Shown: one piece after another, positions 25,301-34,194 of the stretch
Layout of the letters: each line of letters opens with the position of its first letter
Position numbering within the stretch: position 1 is the first letter of the stretch
From: an uncultured Methanobacteriaceae archaeon
Lineage (GTDB): Archaea > Methanobacteriota > Methanobacteria > Methanobacteriales > Methanobacteriaceae
Length of the DNA stretch: 43,252 bases
Assembly (NCBI GenBank): GCA_902782945.1
Contig: CACZOU010000024.1
Span: forward strand, 1-43,252
Direction of reading: 5' to 3'
Translations under genes and position numbers: made by a program
The notes under the pieces: generated by a model
Database searches by the model: none
Told to the model about the DNA's origin: nothing
What the model saw: only the letters and a program-made list of their open reading frames with translations

Positions 25301-26656
25301 ATGGCAATACATCCAATAGAATTCCGATATGGTACACCTGAAATGAAAGCTATATGGGAACAGGAATCAAAATTACAAAATATGTTGAAAGTAGAAGCAG
25401 CACTAGCAAAGGCAGAAGCAGAAATAGATTTAATACCTAAAGATGCTGCAGAAGAAATTAATAAAAAAGCTACAACAGAATATGTTAAGCAAAAAAGAGT
25501 AGATGAAATAGAACAAGCTACGCACCATGACATCGCAGCTTTAATGAAAGCATTAGAAGAAGTATGTGATAATGGTGCAGGAGAATATGTTCACTATGGT
25601 GCTACAAGTAATGACATTATTGATTCATCACAATCACTACAATTAAAAGCTTCAATAGAAATTATAAGAGAAAAAGTAGTTAAACTCATAAAACTTCTAA
25701 TAGATCTTGCAGAAGAACACAAAAATACCGTTACAATCGGACGTACCCACGGTCAACATGCACTACCAACAACATATGGTATGAAATTTGCAATATACAT
25801 AGATGAACTTACACGTCAATTAGACAGATTAGATTTAACAAAAGAACACTTATGCGTAGGAATGATGACAGGAGCAGTAGGAACAACAGCAGCTCTTGGA
25901 GAAGTAGGTTACGATATACACATGAGAGTATCTGAAATATTAGGATTAAACCCAGTACACATATCCAACCAAGTTGTTCAAAGAGATAATCATGCAGAAT
26001 ATGTAATGACATTAGCAAACATATGTAGTACATTAGAAAAAATGGCATTAGAAGTACGTAATCTACAAAGAACAGAAATTATGGAAGTTGGAGAAAAATT
26101 CGACCCTAAAAAACAAGTAGGTAGTAGTACCATGCCACACAAAAGAAATCCTATTACTGGTGAAAGAATCTGTGGTATTTCAAGAGTTGTAAGATCATAC
26201 GTAAATGCAGCTCTACAAAACAACCCCTTATGGCATGAAAGAGACTTAACAAACTCCTCCTGTGAACGTATTATACTTCCAGAATCAGCAATATTAACAG
26301 ATTACATATTAAATCTTTCAATAAAACTATTCGGAAAATTAGAATTCCACGAAGATAATATTGAACGTAACCTAAACCTAAGTAATGGTCTTATTATGGC
26401 TGAAAGATTTATGTCTAAATTAACACAAAAAGGTATGGGTAGACAAAGTGCATACAGTCTTGTAAGATCCTGTGCAATGGAAGCATATGCTGAAGATAAA
26501 GGATTACGTGAAATACTATCAAGTCAAGAAGAGATACTTAAATATTTAACACAAGAAGAAATTGATGAGACAATGGATCCTCACACATATCTTGGAAGTA
26601 GTAGTAAATTTGTAGACAATGTTATTACAAATGCTAAAAACATTATAAACGAATAA
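25301..26656 (+). CDS. purB: Adenylosuccinate lyase
   Basis: Cleaves SAICAR to AICAR and adenylosuccinate to AMP in purine synthesis. The 451-residue protein has the fumarase/aspartase-superfamily signature SSTMPHKRNP (about residues 278-287) and the conserved TIGRTHGQHALPTTYG and GAVGTTAALGE stretches. Its start, HPIEFRYGTPEMKAIW, is typical of archaeal PurB. It sits between the RNase P genes and psmA and has its own promoter-like region and a strong terminator hairpin, so it is probably an insertion into the ancestral superoperon. Confidence 0.96.
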   Translation: MAIHPIEFRYGTPEMKAIWEQESKLQNMLKVEAALAKAEAEIDLIPKDAAEEINKKATTEYVKQKRVDEIEQATHHDIAALMKALEEVCDNGAGEYVHYGATSNDIIDSSQSLQLKASIEIIREKVVKLIKLLIDLAEEHKNTVTIGRTHGQHALPTTYGMKFAIYIDELTRQLDRLDLTKEHLCVGMMTGAVGTTAALGEVGYDIHMRVSEILGLNPVHISNQVVQRDNHAEYVMTLANICSTLEKMALEVRNLQRTEIMEVGEKFDPKKQVGSSTMPHKRNPITGERICGISRVVRSYVNAALQNNPLWHERDLTNSSCERIILPESAILTDYILNLSIKLFGKLEFHEDNIERNLNLSNGLIMAERFMSKLTQKGMGRQSAYSLVRSCAMEAYAEDKGLREILSSQEEILKYLTQEEIDETMDPHTYLGSSSKFVDNVITNAKNIINE

Positions 26657-26700
26657 GATTTTAAGTTAATCTTATTATTTTCTTTTCTTTTAAAAATAAA
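26652..26700 (+). terminator. purB terminator hairpin
   Basis: AATAAGATT (26652-26660) and AATCTTATT (26668-26676) form a perfect 9-bp stem with a seven-base loop that contains the purB stop codon in its left arm, followed by T-runs interrupted by C. Typical intrinsic-terminator layout. Confidence 0.5.
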
Positions 26701-26758
26701 GAGTTCATAACTATTTTAAATTATTTTAACCACCAAAAAACTATATTTTAAAACTATA

Positions 26759-26768
26759 TTTATATAAG
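26759..26768 (+). promoter_or_regulatory. TATA box upstream of psmA
   Basis: TTTATATAAG is a near-consensus archaeal TATA box with an A-rich element before it. Transcription would start near 26793, giving psmA a leader of about 120 bases. Confidence 0.4.
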
Positions 26769-26913
26769 ATTATGTGAAAAATATATTAATAACAAATAGT
26801 AATAATAAGTAATTGTAAATATAGATATGTAAATACAATAAAAAAAATACATAAAAAACATTAAAATAATAATAACATTTTTTCAAAAATAAAACAAAAG
26901 TGAGGTAGAAAAT

Positions 26914-27804
26914 ATGCAACAATTTTCAGGAGCAGGCTATGATAGAGCATTAACAGTATTCAGCCCAGATGGACGTTTATTCCAGATTGAGTACGCAAGA
27001 GAAGCAGTAAAAAGAGGAACAACATCAATTGGTATAGTATCTAAAGATGGTGTAGTACTTGCAGTAGATAAAAAAATAAAAAGTAAATTAGTAGTACCAT
27101 CATCCATAGAAAAAATATTCAAAATAGATGACCATATTGCTACCGCATCAAGTGGACTTGTAGCAGATGCAAGAAGATTAATTGACATTGCAAGAAATCA
27201 AGCACAAGTAAACAAATTACAATACCACGAACCAATAACAGTCACAGGATTAGCAAAATACCTCGGTGACCTTGAACAGATGTACACCCAAAGTGGTGGA
27301 GTAAGACCTTTCGGTATCTCCTTAATTATCGGTGGAGTATCTGACGACGAATGCAGAATCTATGAAACAGACCCAAGTGGAGCATTAGTAGAATATAAAG
27401 CTACAGCTATAGGACTTGGACGTGACAAAGCATTAGAATTATTTGAAGACAAATACGAAGATGATATTTCATTAGAAGATGCAATTGACTTAGCAATTGA
27501 AGGAATATACGTAGCAACAGATGGAAAAATAGCTGATGACAGCGTAGAAATTTCAGTAATTGATAAAAGTACAGCTCAATACAGAAAATTAGAGAGCGAC
27601 GATATCGATACATATGTTCAAAAAGTACTTGATCGTAAAGAACAAGAAAAAATAGAAGCTGAAGAAAAAGCTAAAAAAGAAGCAGAGGAAAAAGAAGCTA
27701 AAAAAGCTGAAGCTAAAGCTAAAAAAGAAGCTGAAAGAAAAGCAAAAGAAGAAGCTAAAAAAGCCGAAGAAGAATCTGCTGATGAGAATGAAGATGAAGA
27801 ATAA
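26914..27804 (+). CDS. psmA: Proteasome alpha subunit with charged C-terminal tail
   Basis: The alpha subunit forms the outer rings and gate of the 20S proteasome. The gating N-terminus FSGAGYDRALTVFSPDGRLFQIEYAREAVKRG is standard. The Ntn-hydrolase fold continues to about residue 240. Residues 241-296 are an additional Lys/Glu/Ala-rich tail (KKEAEEKEAKKAEAKAKKEAE and so on), probably a long charged helix, ending in an acidic patch. Known archaeal alpha subunits end near 245-260 residues. The tail would project from the ring's outer surface. GAGGT precedes the ATG. The SBDS gene follows 231 bases later. Confidence 0.93.
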   Translation: MQQFSGAGYDRALTVFSPDGRLFQIEYAREAVKRGTTSIGIVSKDGVVLAVDKKIKSKLVVPSSIEKIFKIDDHIATASSGLVADARRLIDIARNQAQVNKLQYHEPITVTGLAKYLGDLEQMYTQSGGVRPFGISLIIGGVSDDECRIYETDPSGALVEYKATAIGLGRDKALELFEDKYEDDISLEDAIDLAIEGIYVATDGKIADDSVEISVIDKSTAQYRKLESDDIDTYVQKVLDRKEQEKIEAEEKAKKEAEEKEAKKAEAKAKKEAERKAKEEAKKAEEESADENEDEE

Positions 27805-28035
27805 CTTCATCCTTCTCATACTAACCCATTTTATTAACCACCCCATAACATGTCTAATTTTTAATAAAATCTAACTTATCTCTTGTAATCAATAATTATT
27901 TGCTAAATTTATTATAATAATAACAAAGATATTAATATATAGTTGTTGAAAAAATAGAATACAAATTTAAATAAAGATTAAAATCCGAATTTATTTTAAC
28001 ATCTTACAATAAAAAAAATAAGACAAGGTGAAACT

Positions 28036-28731
28036 ATGGTTAATGTAGACGATGCAGTAATTGCACGTTTAGAAAGTTATGGAGAACGCTTTGAAATATT
28101 AGTCGATCCAGAACTTGCAGCAGATTATAAACGCGGAGAAGACATAGATTTAGAAGAAATATTAGCAGTAGAAGACATATATAAAGATGCACATAAAGCA
28201 GATAAAGCATCTGAAGAAGCAATGAAGAAAGCATTTGAAAGTACTGATCCACTAGTTGTAGCTGATAAAATTATCCATAAAGGAACAATTCAGATAACAG
28301 CAAACCAAAGACGTAAAATGCAAGAAGAAAAAACAAAACAAGTAATCAATCAAATAGCCAGAGAAGCAATAAATCCACAGACCAAACTTCCACATCCACC
28401 AAAACGTATAGCTAAAGCAATGGAAGAAGCAAAAGTACATATTGATCCAATGAAAACAGTAGAAGAACAAATACAACCAACAGTAAAAGCTATTTTAACA
28501 AAGATACCTATAAGAATAGAAAAAGTACAGGTAGCTGTTAAAATACCAGGAACATATGCTGGTAAAAGTTATTCAACTATCACACAATATGGTAAATTAA
28601 TGAAAGAAGAATGGGAAAGTGATGGTAGTTGGATTGGTATAGTAGAAATACCTGGTGGATTACAAGATGAATTCTATACTGCACTAAGTGGTTTAACTCA
28701 TGGAGAAGTTGAAACAAAACTACTCAAATAA
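28036..28731 (+). CDS. Ribosome maturation factor SBDS/SDO1
   Basis: The archaeal homologue of the Shwachman-Bodian-Diamond protein, which acts in late large-subunit maturation. The 231 residues carry the N-terminal FYSH-like domain ([25 protein letters not shown]), the helical middle domain ([35 protein letters not shown]) and a C-terminal ferredoxin-like domain. AAGGTG lies before the ATG. rrp4 starts 25 bases after the stop. Confidence 0.93.
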   Translation: MVNVDDAVIARLESYGERFEILVDPELAADYKRGEDIDLEEILAVEDIYKDAHKADKASEEAMKKAFESTDPLVVADKIIHKGTIQITANQRRKMQEEKTKQVINQIAREAINPQTKLPHPPKRIAKAMEEAKVHIDPMKTVEEQIQPTVKAILTKIPIRIEKVQVAVKIPGTYAGKSYSTITQYGKLMKEEWESDGSWIGIVEIPGGLQDEFYTALSGLTHGEVETKLLK

Positions 28732-28756
28732 ACATTCTTAAAATGAAGAGTATACT

Positions 28757-29422
28757 ATGTTATTTGTAGAAAACAAAGAAGTAGTACTTCCAGGAAGTTT
28801 ATTAACAGATAATGATAGTTATAAACTAGGCAGAGGTACTTTCAAAGAAAAAGGTAAAATTTACTCAGATATTACGGGTCTTGTTTACATTAATAGTGAT
28901 ACTATTAGTGTTATACCCTTCAAATATACCTACAAACCACAATATGGTGATTTAATAATTGGTCGTGTAACTAGCTCATCCTACTCATCATGGTCTATAA
29001 ATATTAACAGTACATATCATGGATATTTATCAACATCTGAGTTGTATGATAAAAATGAACAGAATATTAATAATATTATAAATGTTAATGATATGCTATT
29101 ATTAAGGGTAGCAAATGTTGATGAAATAAACAGAGTAAAATTAACATTAAGAGCTCGTGGACTAGGTAAATTTAATCAGGGAATAATTGTTAGAGTAAAA
29201 CAACCCACAGTACATTTTCTAAGTGAAGAAAATGCATTCATTACAACTATGATACAAGAATATACATATACTGATATGATTGTAGCAAAAAATGGATTAA
29301 TTTGGATAAATGGTTTGAAAGAAAATGTTGAAATGATTTTAAAAATAATAGAAAAGATTGAAGAACAACCATTTAAACATAATCTTATTAAAAACGTGCA
29401 AAATATGATTATAAATCCATAA
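28757..29422 (+). CDS. rrp4: Exosome subunit Rrp4
   Basis: One of the two archaeal exosome cap proteins, which feed RNA to the Rrp41/Rrp42 ring. The 221 residues have an N-terminal domain (VVLPGSLLTDNDSYKLGRGTF), an S1 domain at about 60-140 (YGDLIIGRVTSSSYSSWSININSTYHGYL) and a C-terminal KH domain (IVAKNGLIWINGLKENVEMI). Length and order fit. rrp41 begins 13 bases on. Confidence 0.93.
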   Translation: MLFVENKEVVLPGSLLTDNDSYKLGRGTFKEKGKIYSDITGLVYINSDTISVIPFKYTYKPQYGDLIIGRVTSSSYSSWSININSTYHGYLSTSELYDKNEQNINNIINVNDMLLLRVANVDEINRVKLTLRARGLGKFNQGIIVRVKQPTVHFLSEENAFITTMIQEYTYTDMIVAKNGLIWINGLKENVEMILKIIEKIEEQPFKHNLIKNVQNMIINP

Positions 29423-29435
29423 ATAGAGGGATAAA

Positions 29436-30161
29436 GTGACAAATCAATATATAAGAAAAGATGGACGATCATATAATGCTTTTAGAAATATAAAGATGGA
29501 AACTGGCGTACTTAATAATACTGATGGTTCTGCATACATTGAATGTGGTCATAATAAAATACTAGTAGGAGTATATGGACCTAGAGAATTACATTCTAAA
29601 AAACATTCAAAACCTGATGGTGCAGTTCTAAGATGTAGATATAATATGGCTCCATTCTCAGTTAAAGAAAGAAAAAGACCTGGACCTGATCGTAGGTCTA
29701 CTGAAATATCAAAATTAATATCAGAGGCAATTACACCAAGCATATTCCTCGAAAAATATCCGAGAGCATCTATAGATATTTCAATAGAAGTTTTGGAAGC
29801 AGAGGGTGGTACTAGATGTCTTGGAATAATTGGTGCAAGTTTAGCATTAGCTGATGCTGAGATACCAATGAAAGATCTTATTAGTTCATGTGCAGTTGGT
29901 AAAGTTGATGGTCATATTGTATTAGATTTATCTGAAGATGAAGACCAGAATGGAGAGGCAGATATGCCTGTTGCAATTATGCCAAGAACTGGTGAGATTA
30001 CATTCCTACAAATGGATGGCCATTTAACTAGTGAGGAATTTGAAGAAGCATTACAATTAGCTTATGATGGTTGTTACTTCATTAATAAGTTACAACAACA
30101 AACATTATATAACAAATATGGTGGTGACACTAATGGTAAATATAATCTCGGAGATTTCTAA
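29436..30161 (+). CDS. rrp41: Exosome catalytic subunit Rrp41
   Basis: The phosphorolytic subunit of the archaeal exosome, of the RNase PH fold. It shows [32 protein letters not shown] at the start, the phosphate-binding [10 protein letters not shown] region near residue 130, and the catalytic Asp in [16 protein letters not shown]. The 241 residues match the family. The start is GTG, with GAGGG seven bases before it. Its last 29 bases overlap rrp42, so the two ring subunits are made from one coupled message. Confidence 0.95.
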   Translation: MTNQYIRKDGRSYNAFRNIKMETGVLNNTDGSAYIECGHNKILVGVYGPRELHSKKHSKPDGAVLRCRYNMAPFSVKERKRPGPDRRSTEISKLISEAITPSIFLEKYPRASIDISIEVLEAEGGTRCLGIIGASLALADAEIPMKDLISSCAVGKVDGHIVLDLSEDEDQNGEADMPVAIMPRTGEITFLQMDGHLTSEEFEEALQLAYDGCYFINKLQQQTLYNKYGGDTNGKYNLGDF

Positions 30162-30936
30162 GGAGAAAATATTTGATTTGTTAAATAAAGGTAAAAGAGT
30201 AGATCATAGATCTTTTACAGAGTATAGGGATATTCATATTAAAACAAATTATATTGGAAAATCTGAAGGATCTGCAAAGGTTTCTATTGGTAAAACTACT
30301 GTGGTTGCCGGTGTTAAAGCTCAAATTACCACTCCCTTTAATAACACACCAGACCAGGGAATTCTTATAACTAACACAGAATTACTTCCTATTGCTAATC
30401 GTAATTTTGAGTATGGTCCTCCTAACAAGTTTGCTGTAGAAATATCACGTGTTGTAGATAGAACTATTCGTGAATCACCACTTGTTGATTTAAAAAAGTT
30501 ATGCATCGTTGAAGGTAGTAAAGTATGGAAATTACACATTGATATTTACATTGTTGACTTTGATGGTAATATTATGGATGCTGCATGTCTTGGTGCTGTA
30601 GCTGCATTATTAACAACAAAGATACCTACAGCAACTAGTGTCAACGGTGAAATTACTCTTGATGAAGATAATCTTACAACACTACCTATAAGTAATAAGA
30701 GTATTTTATGTACTGTTGTTAAGGTTAATAATCAGTTAATTGTTGATGCTACATATGCTGAGGAAAATCTGATGGATGCTGGTATTTCCATTGGTTTTAG
30801 AGAAGATGGAAGTATCTGTGCAATACAGAAAAGTGGTTTAAATATCTTAACCGTAGATGAAGTCCTTAGGTCTAAAAAGATTGCTGAGATTAGGTCACGG
30901 GAATTATTTTCTGTAATCAATAAGATAAAATCATAA
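30133..30936 (+). CDS. rrp42: Exosome subunit Rrp42
   Basis: The non-catalytic RNase PH-fold partner that forms the hexameric ring with Rrp41. It reads [56 protein letters not shown], with [12 protein letters not shown] and [23 protein letters not shown] following. I start at the ATG at 30133, 69 bases inside the longest frame, because GGTGGTGA lies just upstream and 267 residues fits the family. The motif usually written RVDGR reads RVDHR here, an uncommon change. Confidence 0.93.
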   Translation: MVNIISEISKEKIFDLLNKGKRVDHRSFTEYRDIHIKTNYIGKSEGSAKVSIGKTTVVAGVKAQITTPFNNTPDQGILITNTELLPIANRNFEYGPPNKFAVEISRVVDRTIRESPLVDLKKLCIVEGSKVWKLHIDIYIVDFDGNIMDAACLGAVAALLTTKIPTATSVNGEITLDEDNLTTLPISNKSILCTVVKVNNQLIVDATYAEENLMDAGISIGFREDGSICAIQKSGLNILTVDEVLRSKKIAEIRSRELFSVINKIKS

Positions 30937-31240
30937 ACTTTATATTAGATAAGTTTTAAAAATATTATATAGTTATATTATAAGGATAATAGATTTTAGG
31001 TGTCTATTACTTTAATTCCGAAATAATATTATTTTTAAAGCTAATTATTAGAAGTACAGTTAATTCGCTGTCGCTTTTAGTTAAAGAATGAAAAGATTAT
31101 GAGAAAAATTAAAATAACATTTTATAGGTTTTTGTTATTTAATTAAAGCTCAAATAAGTTGTTATCATCGGTAAATATTTAGAGTATTAAGAAAGATGAT
31201 ATAATATTTTTTTAATATTGACTTAACGGAAGGTGAAAAA
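30937..31240. other. Intergenic region rrp42 / L37Ae with hairpin
   Basis: 304 bases inside a normally compact gene set. AAATAACA (31112-31119) pairs with TGTTATTT (31133-31140), and flanking AATT blocks extend the stem past a one-base bulge. A TATA-like ATATAATATTT lies near 31198. No ORF or clear non-coding RNA motif was found. Confidence 0.35.
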
Positions 31241-31510
31241 ATGGTTAAAAAAAGTAAAGTAGGATCTACTGGTCGTTTTGGTGCTAGATATGGTAGAAAA
31301 GCAAAAAGAACCGTAAAAGATGTCGAAGACAAAATGCACAAAAAACATATTTGTCCTAGATGTGACAGACCAGGTGTAAAAAGAACTCATGCTGGTATCT
31401 GGAAATGTAGTAAATGTGGAAATGTATTTACTGGTGGAGCATACGTTCCTACAACACCAATGGGAAGAGTTGCAAAACGTAACATAAAACGTATCGTTGG
31501 AGGAGAATAA
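31241..31510 (+). CDS. rpl37ae: Ribosomal protein L37Ae
   Basis: A small zinc-ribbon ribosomal protein of 89 residues. It has [24 protein letters not shown] at the start and the zinc site CPRC-CSKC ([23 protein letters not shown]) in the middle, followed by [21 protein letters not shown] precedes the ATG by a few bases. rpoP starts two bases after the stop. Confidence 0.96.
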   Translation: MVKKSKVGSTGRFGARYGRKAKRTVKDVEDKMHKKHICPRCDRPGVKRTHAGIWKCSKCGNVFTGGAYVPTTPMGRVAKRNIKRIVGGE

Positions 31511-31512
31511 GC

Positions 31513-31644
31513 ATGTACAAATGCATTAAATGTGGACAAACAGTTGATATTAAAAAATATTCAGAAGCTAAATGTCCTAAATGCAGATACAGAATTTTAT
31601 TTAAAGAAGTTCCTGTAGTAAAACGTACAATTAAAGCTAGATAA
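31513..31644 (+). CDS. rpoP: RNA polymerase subunit P (Rpb12-like)
   Basis: A 43-residue subunit of archaeal RNA polymerase. It starts [13 protein letters not shown] and has the zinc site CxxC...[11 protein letters not shown], ending VVKRTIKAR, all as in RpoP/Rpb12. The gene was found by reading the sequence after L37Ae. AGGAG overlaps the end of the L37Ae gene and lies 9-10 bases before the ATG. Being so short, it is easily missed by gene finders. Confidence 0.95.
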   Translation: MYKCIKCGQTVDIKKYSEAKCPKCRYRILFKEVPVVKRTIKAR

Positions 31645-31661
31645 ATAACTATTTTTTTAAT

Positions 31662-31696
31662 AAAGGAAGATGAATCATCCTCCTTTTATCAATTTT
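31662..31696 (+). terminator. Hairpin after rpoP
   Basis: AAAGGA/TCCTTT and GATG/CATC form a stem (31662-31686) with one A-C mismatch and an AAT loop, followed by a T-run. It has more G-C pairs than most stems here and fits a terminator or processing site before the Brix gene. Confidence 0.5.
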
Positions 31697-31789
31697 TAAA
31701 TAACATGAAAAATACTGTTTTTCTTTAAGATTAATCAAATTTTATACTTATAAATAGAATACAAAAAGATTAATAATGAGATAATTAAC

Positions 31790-32314
31790 ATGATACTAAC
31801 TACCAATTCTAATTTAGTTATTACAACTAGTAGAAAGCCATCACAGCTTACTAGACGATTTGCACAATTTTTAAAACATTACTTTAACTCTACATACATT
31901 AATAGAGGAAAAACCAGTTTTAATAAAGTAGTTAACCAGGCAAGAAATGAAGATTATTCCAAATTACTTGTTATAACTGAAACAAAAGGTAATCCCAGTG
32001 CTATAAATATATATGATCTTGAAAGTGACATGAATAATCCATTATATAGTATTTATATAAATGTATCAATACCTCAGGAAAAAAATACTATTAACGTAAA
32101 TAAAGAGGAAATTACTTTTATCAATAAATCTCAAGCATTAAATGAGTTAAATGAATTCTTCACACCATTAAATCCTACAGATAAAATCAAACAAAACTGT
32201 ATTATCATAGAGGATAATGATGAGAAAAATAATATTGCATCCATCAAATTCATAGATAAAAAAGGATTAGATGTGAAATATAAAATATATGTTACAGGAT
32301 ATAAAATATTCTAA
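31790..32314 (+). CDS. Brix-domain ribosome biogenesis protein
   Basis: A 174-residue archaeal Brix/Imp4-like protein, thought to bind pre-rRNA during ribosome assembly. The start, LVITTSRKPSQLTRRFAQFLKHYFNSTYINRGK, shows the family motif (TSRxPS), and LLVITETKGNPSAINIYDL is also typical. Length suits the single-domain archaeal form. It precedes pcc1 by 16 bases, the usual archaeal arrangement. Confidence 0.88.
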   Translation: MILTTNSNLVITTSRKPSQLTRRFAQFLKHYFNSTYINRGKTSFNKVVNQARNEDYSKLLVITETKGNPSAINIYDLESDMNNPLYSIYINVSIPQEKNTINVNKEEITFINKSQALNELNEFFTPLNPTDKIKQNCIIIEDNDEKNNIASIKFIDKKGLDVKYKIYVTGYKIF

Positions 32315-32330
32315 GAAAAAATAATATTTA

Positions 32331-32600
32331 GTGATTGAATTGGAAGAAAAGAATATACTAGACAATGTTGAAACTGTATTTACAGTTGAATTCGACACAG
32401 AAAGAGATGCTGAAATCATATATAATTCTATTAAGCCAGAAATATCTTTCTCTAGAAATGATAGATCAAAAACTATTATGCATCTTGATAATAATTCAAT
32501 TATCATAACTATTAAATCAAAGGATGTTGTTAGTCTACGAGCATCTATTAACTCATATGTTCGTTGGATTAATCTATCCACAAAAATATTAAAAATATAA
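32331..32600 (+). CDS. pcc1: KEOPS complex subunit Pcc1
   Basis: A small dimerising subunit of the KEOPS complex, which makes the t6A base of tRNAs. The 89 residues read TVFTVEFDTERDAEIIYNSIKPEI and IIITIKSKDVVSLRASINSYVRWI, the CTAG/Pcc1 family pattern. GTG is the proposed start; a TTG nine bases further on is a less likely choice. No strong Shine-Dalgarno site is visible, so translation may depend on the preceding Brix gene. Confidence 0.8.
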   Translation: MIELEEKNILDNVETVFTVEFDTERDAEIIYNSIKPEISFSRNDRSKTIMHLDNNSIIITIKSKDVVSLRASINSYVRWINLSTKILKI

Positions 32601-32702
32601 AAAGTAGAATAAAGATATATTATATTATTATAATTTATTAAATAAGAATATATATTATATGTTATTTATTCTAATATAAAAAAAAACATTAGGTGATTAT
32701 AA

Positions 32703-33047
32703 ATGGATATACCAGAAAATGTACAAGAACAATTAAATCAATTCCAACAAGTACAACAACAAGCTCAATCTATTGCTATACAAAAACAAAATTTAACATT
32801 ACAACTCAATGAATCTAAAAAAGCTTTAGATGAATTATCAAAAACTGATGATGATGCTGAAGTATATAAAACAGCTGGTCCTCTACTTATCAAAACAACA
32901 AAAGCTGAATCTGAAGCAGATTTAAAAGATAAAATAGAAATGTACGAAATCAGACAAAAAACAATTGACAAACAAGAAAAACGTATAACTAGTAAACTTG
33001 AAGAGTTACAATCAAGCCTTCAAACAGCTATGAATCAAATGCAATAA
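32703..33047 (+). CDS. pfdB: Prefoldin beta subunit
   Basis: A subunit of the hexameric prefoldin chaperone that passes unfolded proteins to the thermosome. The 114 residues form two coiled-coil helices (QEQLNQFQQVQQQAQSIAIQKQNLTLQLNESKKAL and KDKIEMYEIRQKTIDKQEKRITSKLEEL) joined by a short beta region (AEVYKTAGPLLIKTTKAE). AGGTGAT lies six bases before the ATG. A hairpin and T-run follow. Confidence 0.95.
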   Translation: MDIPENVQEQLNQFQQVQQQAQSIAIQKQNLTLQLNESKKALDELSKTDDDAEVYKTAGPLLIKTTKAESEADLKDKIEMYEIRQKTIDKQEKRITSKLEELQSSLQTAMNQMQ

Positions 33048-33091
33048 ATAGAAGATTAAAAAATTCTTCTATAGAATAATACCCTTTTTTT
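33048..33091 (+). terminator. Terminator after prefoldin beta
   Basis: ATAGAAGA (33048-33055) and TCTTCTAT (33065-33072) form an 8-bp stem with a nine-base loop, then seven T at 33084-33091. It lies at the stop codon and fits the end of the superoperon transcript. Confidence 0.45.
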
Positions 33092-33209
33092 AAAAAATAA
33101 TCCTTTGATAAGAAAAAATTTATTATAAAAAAAACTTTTTTTGAAGGATATAATTTTATTTTTATTTTACTATTTTTTGATTATATACTTTTACAGGAGA
33201 TTATTAGAT

Positions 33210-33482
33210 ATGAAAAAACTAACTGATGAAGAAGTAGACGAAATAATCAATTTAGCATACACTACTTCTGCAAACTATATATTAAATTACATGAATAAAA
33301 AAGACTTTGAAGATATTGATATTACTATTAATTTAGATACTGGTAATGATAGTTTTGATATTGATATAGATATTAACTTAGATACTGATGCACCACTACC
33401 GAATAATTTAGCTGAGAATGCCATTGATGCTAGTATCCATGCGGTTGATGAATACATTGAAAAAAGAAATTCTAATTTATAA
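33210..33482 (+). CDS. DUF3194 archaeal protein
   Basis: A 90-residue archaeal protein usually found next to prefoldin beta; function unknown. It begins MKKLTDEEVDEIINLAYTTSANYIL and contains an alternating Asp/Ile stretch (DIDITINLDTGNDSFDIDIDINLDTDA) that suggests beta strands. The start is the internal ATG at 33210, which has AGGAG at good spacing; the longer frame would add 23 hydrophobic residues from AT-rich leader. It ends 12 bases before the HisA-like gene. Confidence 0.75.
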   Translation: MKKLTDEEVDEIINLAYTTSANYILNYMNKKDFEDIDITINLDTGNDSFDIDIDINLDTDAPLPNNLAENAIDASIHAVDEYIEKRNSNL

Positions 33483-33494
33483 GTCTTGATTATT

Positions 33495-34178
33495 ATGATT
33501 ATTCCTGTGATGGATATTATGAATAATGACTGTGTTAGTGGTAAATCAGGTAACAGGTCTAGTTATACTCATCTCAACAGTGTTTATGGTGATACACCCA
33601 TAGATATTGCTAAGAATCTTAGAAAAGCAGGTGCTAAAGCATTATATATTGCTGATCTTGATAAGATTGAAAATATGGGGGATAACCTTGAATTAATATC
33701 CAGTATAAATAAGATTATTCCTGTTTTATTAGATAGTGGTATATCTGATATTAAGGATATTAGAAATGATGAAAATAAATGTACTTACCCTATATTAGCT
33801 ACTGAAACTATGGACACTATCGAAGAGACTTATGAAATATTTAAGAACTATGATAGTAATCAATTAGTTTTTAGTATAGATATTAAAAATAACCAGGTTC
33901 TATTAAAAAATAATAACATTGAACTTAAGGATATAATTGAATTAATTAATAAAGTAAAACCAAAATATACTATAATACTAAACATATCCCAAGTAGGTAC
34001 AAAAAAACAGTCCGACACTCAACTAACAGAAAAAATAATAAAACTAATTCCACATACCACACACTTTATAGCTGGTGGATTAACAAACAAAACTATTCAT
34101 GAATACAAAATGAAGAATATCAATAATTTTCTTGTGGGCACAATACTACATGAGGGAAATTTAGAAAGTAAACTATGA
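33495..34178 (+). CDS. HisA/HisF-like TIM-barrel protein
   Basis: A 227-residue relative of the histidine enzyme HisA. The first strand reads IPVMDIMNNDCVSG with the catalytic-type Asp, then AGAKALYIADLDKI, SIDIKNNQVLLKNN with the second Asp region, and the phosphate-binding end FIAGGLTNKTIHEYKM...FLVGTILHEG. Sequence similarity is loose, so it probably has another substrate; methanogens carry such HisA-related proteins of unproven role beside true HisA. ATG at 33495 is preferred; TTG at 33486 is possible. The next gene is a PfkB-type kinase, so the two may act in one pathway. Confidence 0.65.
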   Translation: MIIPVMDIMNNDCVSGKSGNRSSYTHLNSVYGDTPIDIAKNLRKAGAKALYIADLDKIENMGDNLELISSINKIIPVLLDSGISDIKDIRNDENKCTYPILATETMDTIEETYEIFKNYDSNQLVFSIDIKNNQVLLKNNNIELKDIIELINKVKPKYTIILNISQVGTKKQSDTQLTEKIIKLIPHTTHFIAGGLTNKTIHEYKMKNINNFLVGTILHEGNLESKL

Positions 34179-34194
34179 CAAGGTGTTCTAAACT

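Noticed and set aside
27589-27846. Minus-strand frame rich in Phe and Ser opposite psmA
   Set aside because: It is the antisense of the Lys/Glu-rich tail codons; psmA is certain.
30064-30132. N-terminal extension of Rrp42
   Set aside because: It overlaps rrp41 and does not match the family; the ATG at 30133 has a strong ribosome site.
33141-33209. Hydrophobic N-terminal extension of the DUF3194 protein
   Set aside because: It comes from AT-rich leader DNA; AGGAG precedes the internal ATG at 33210.
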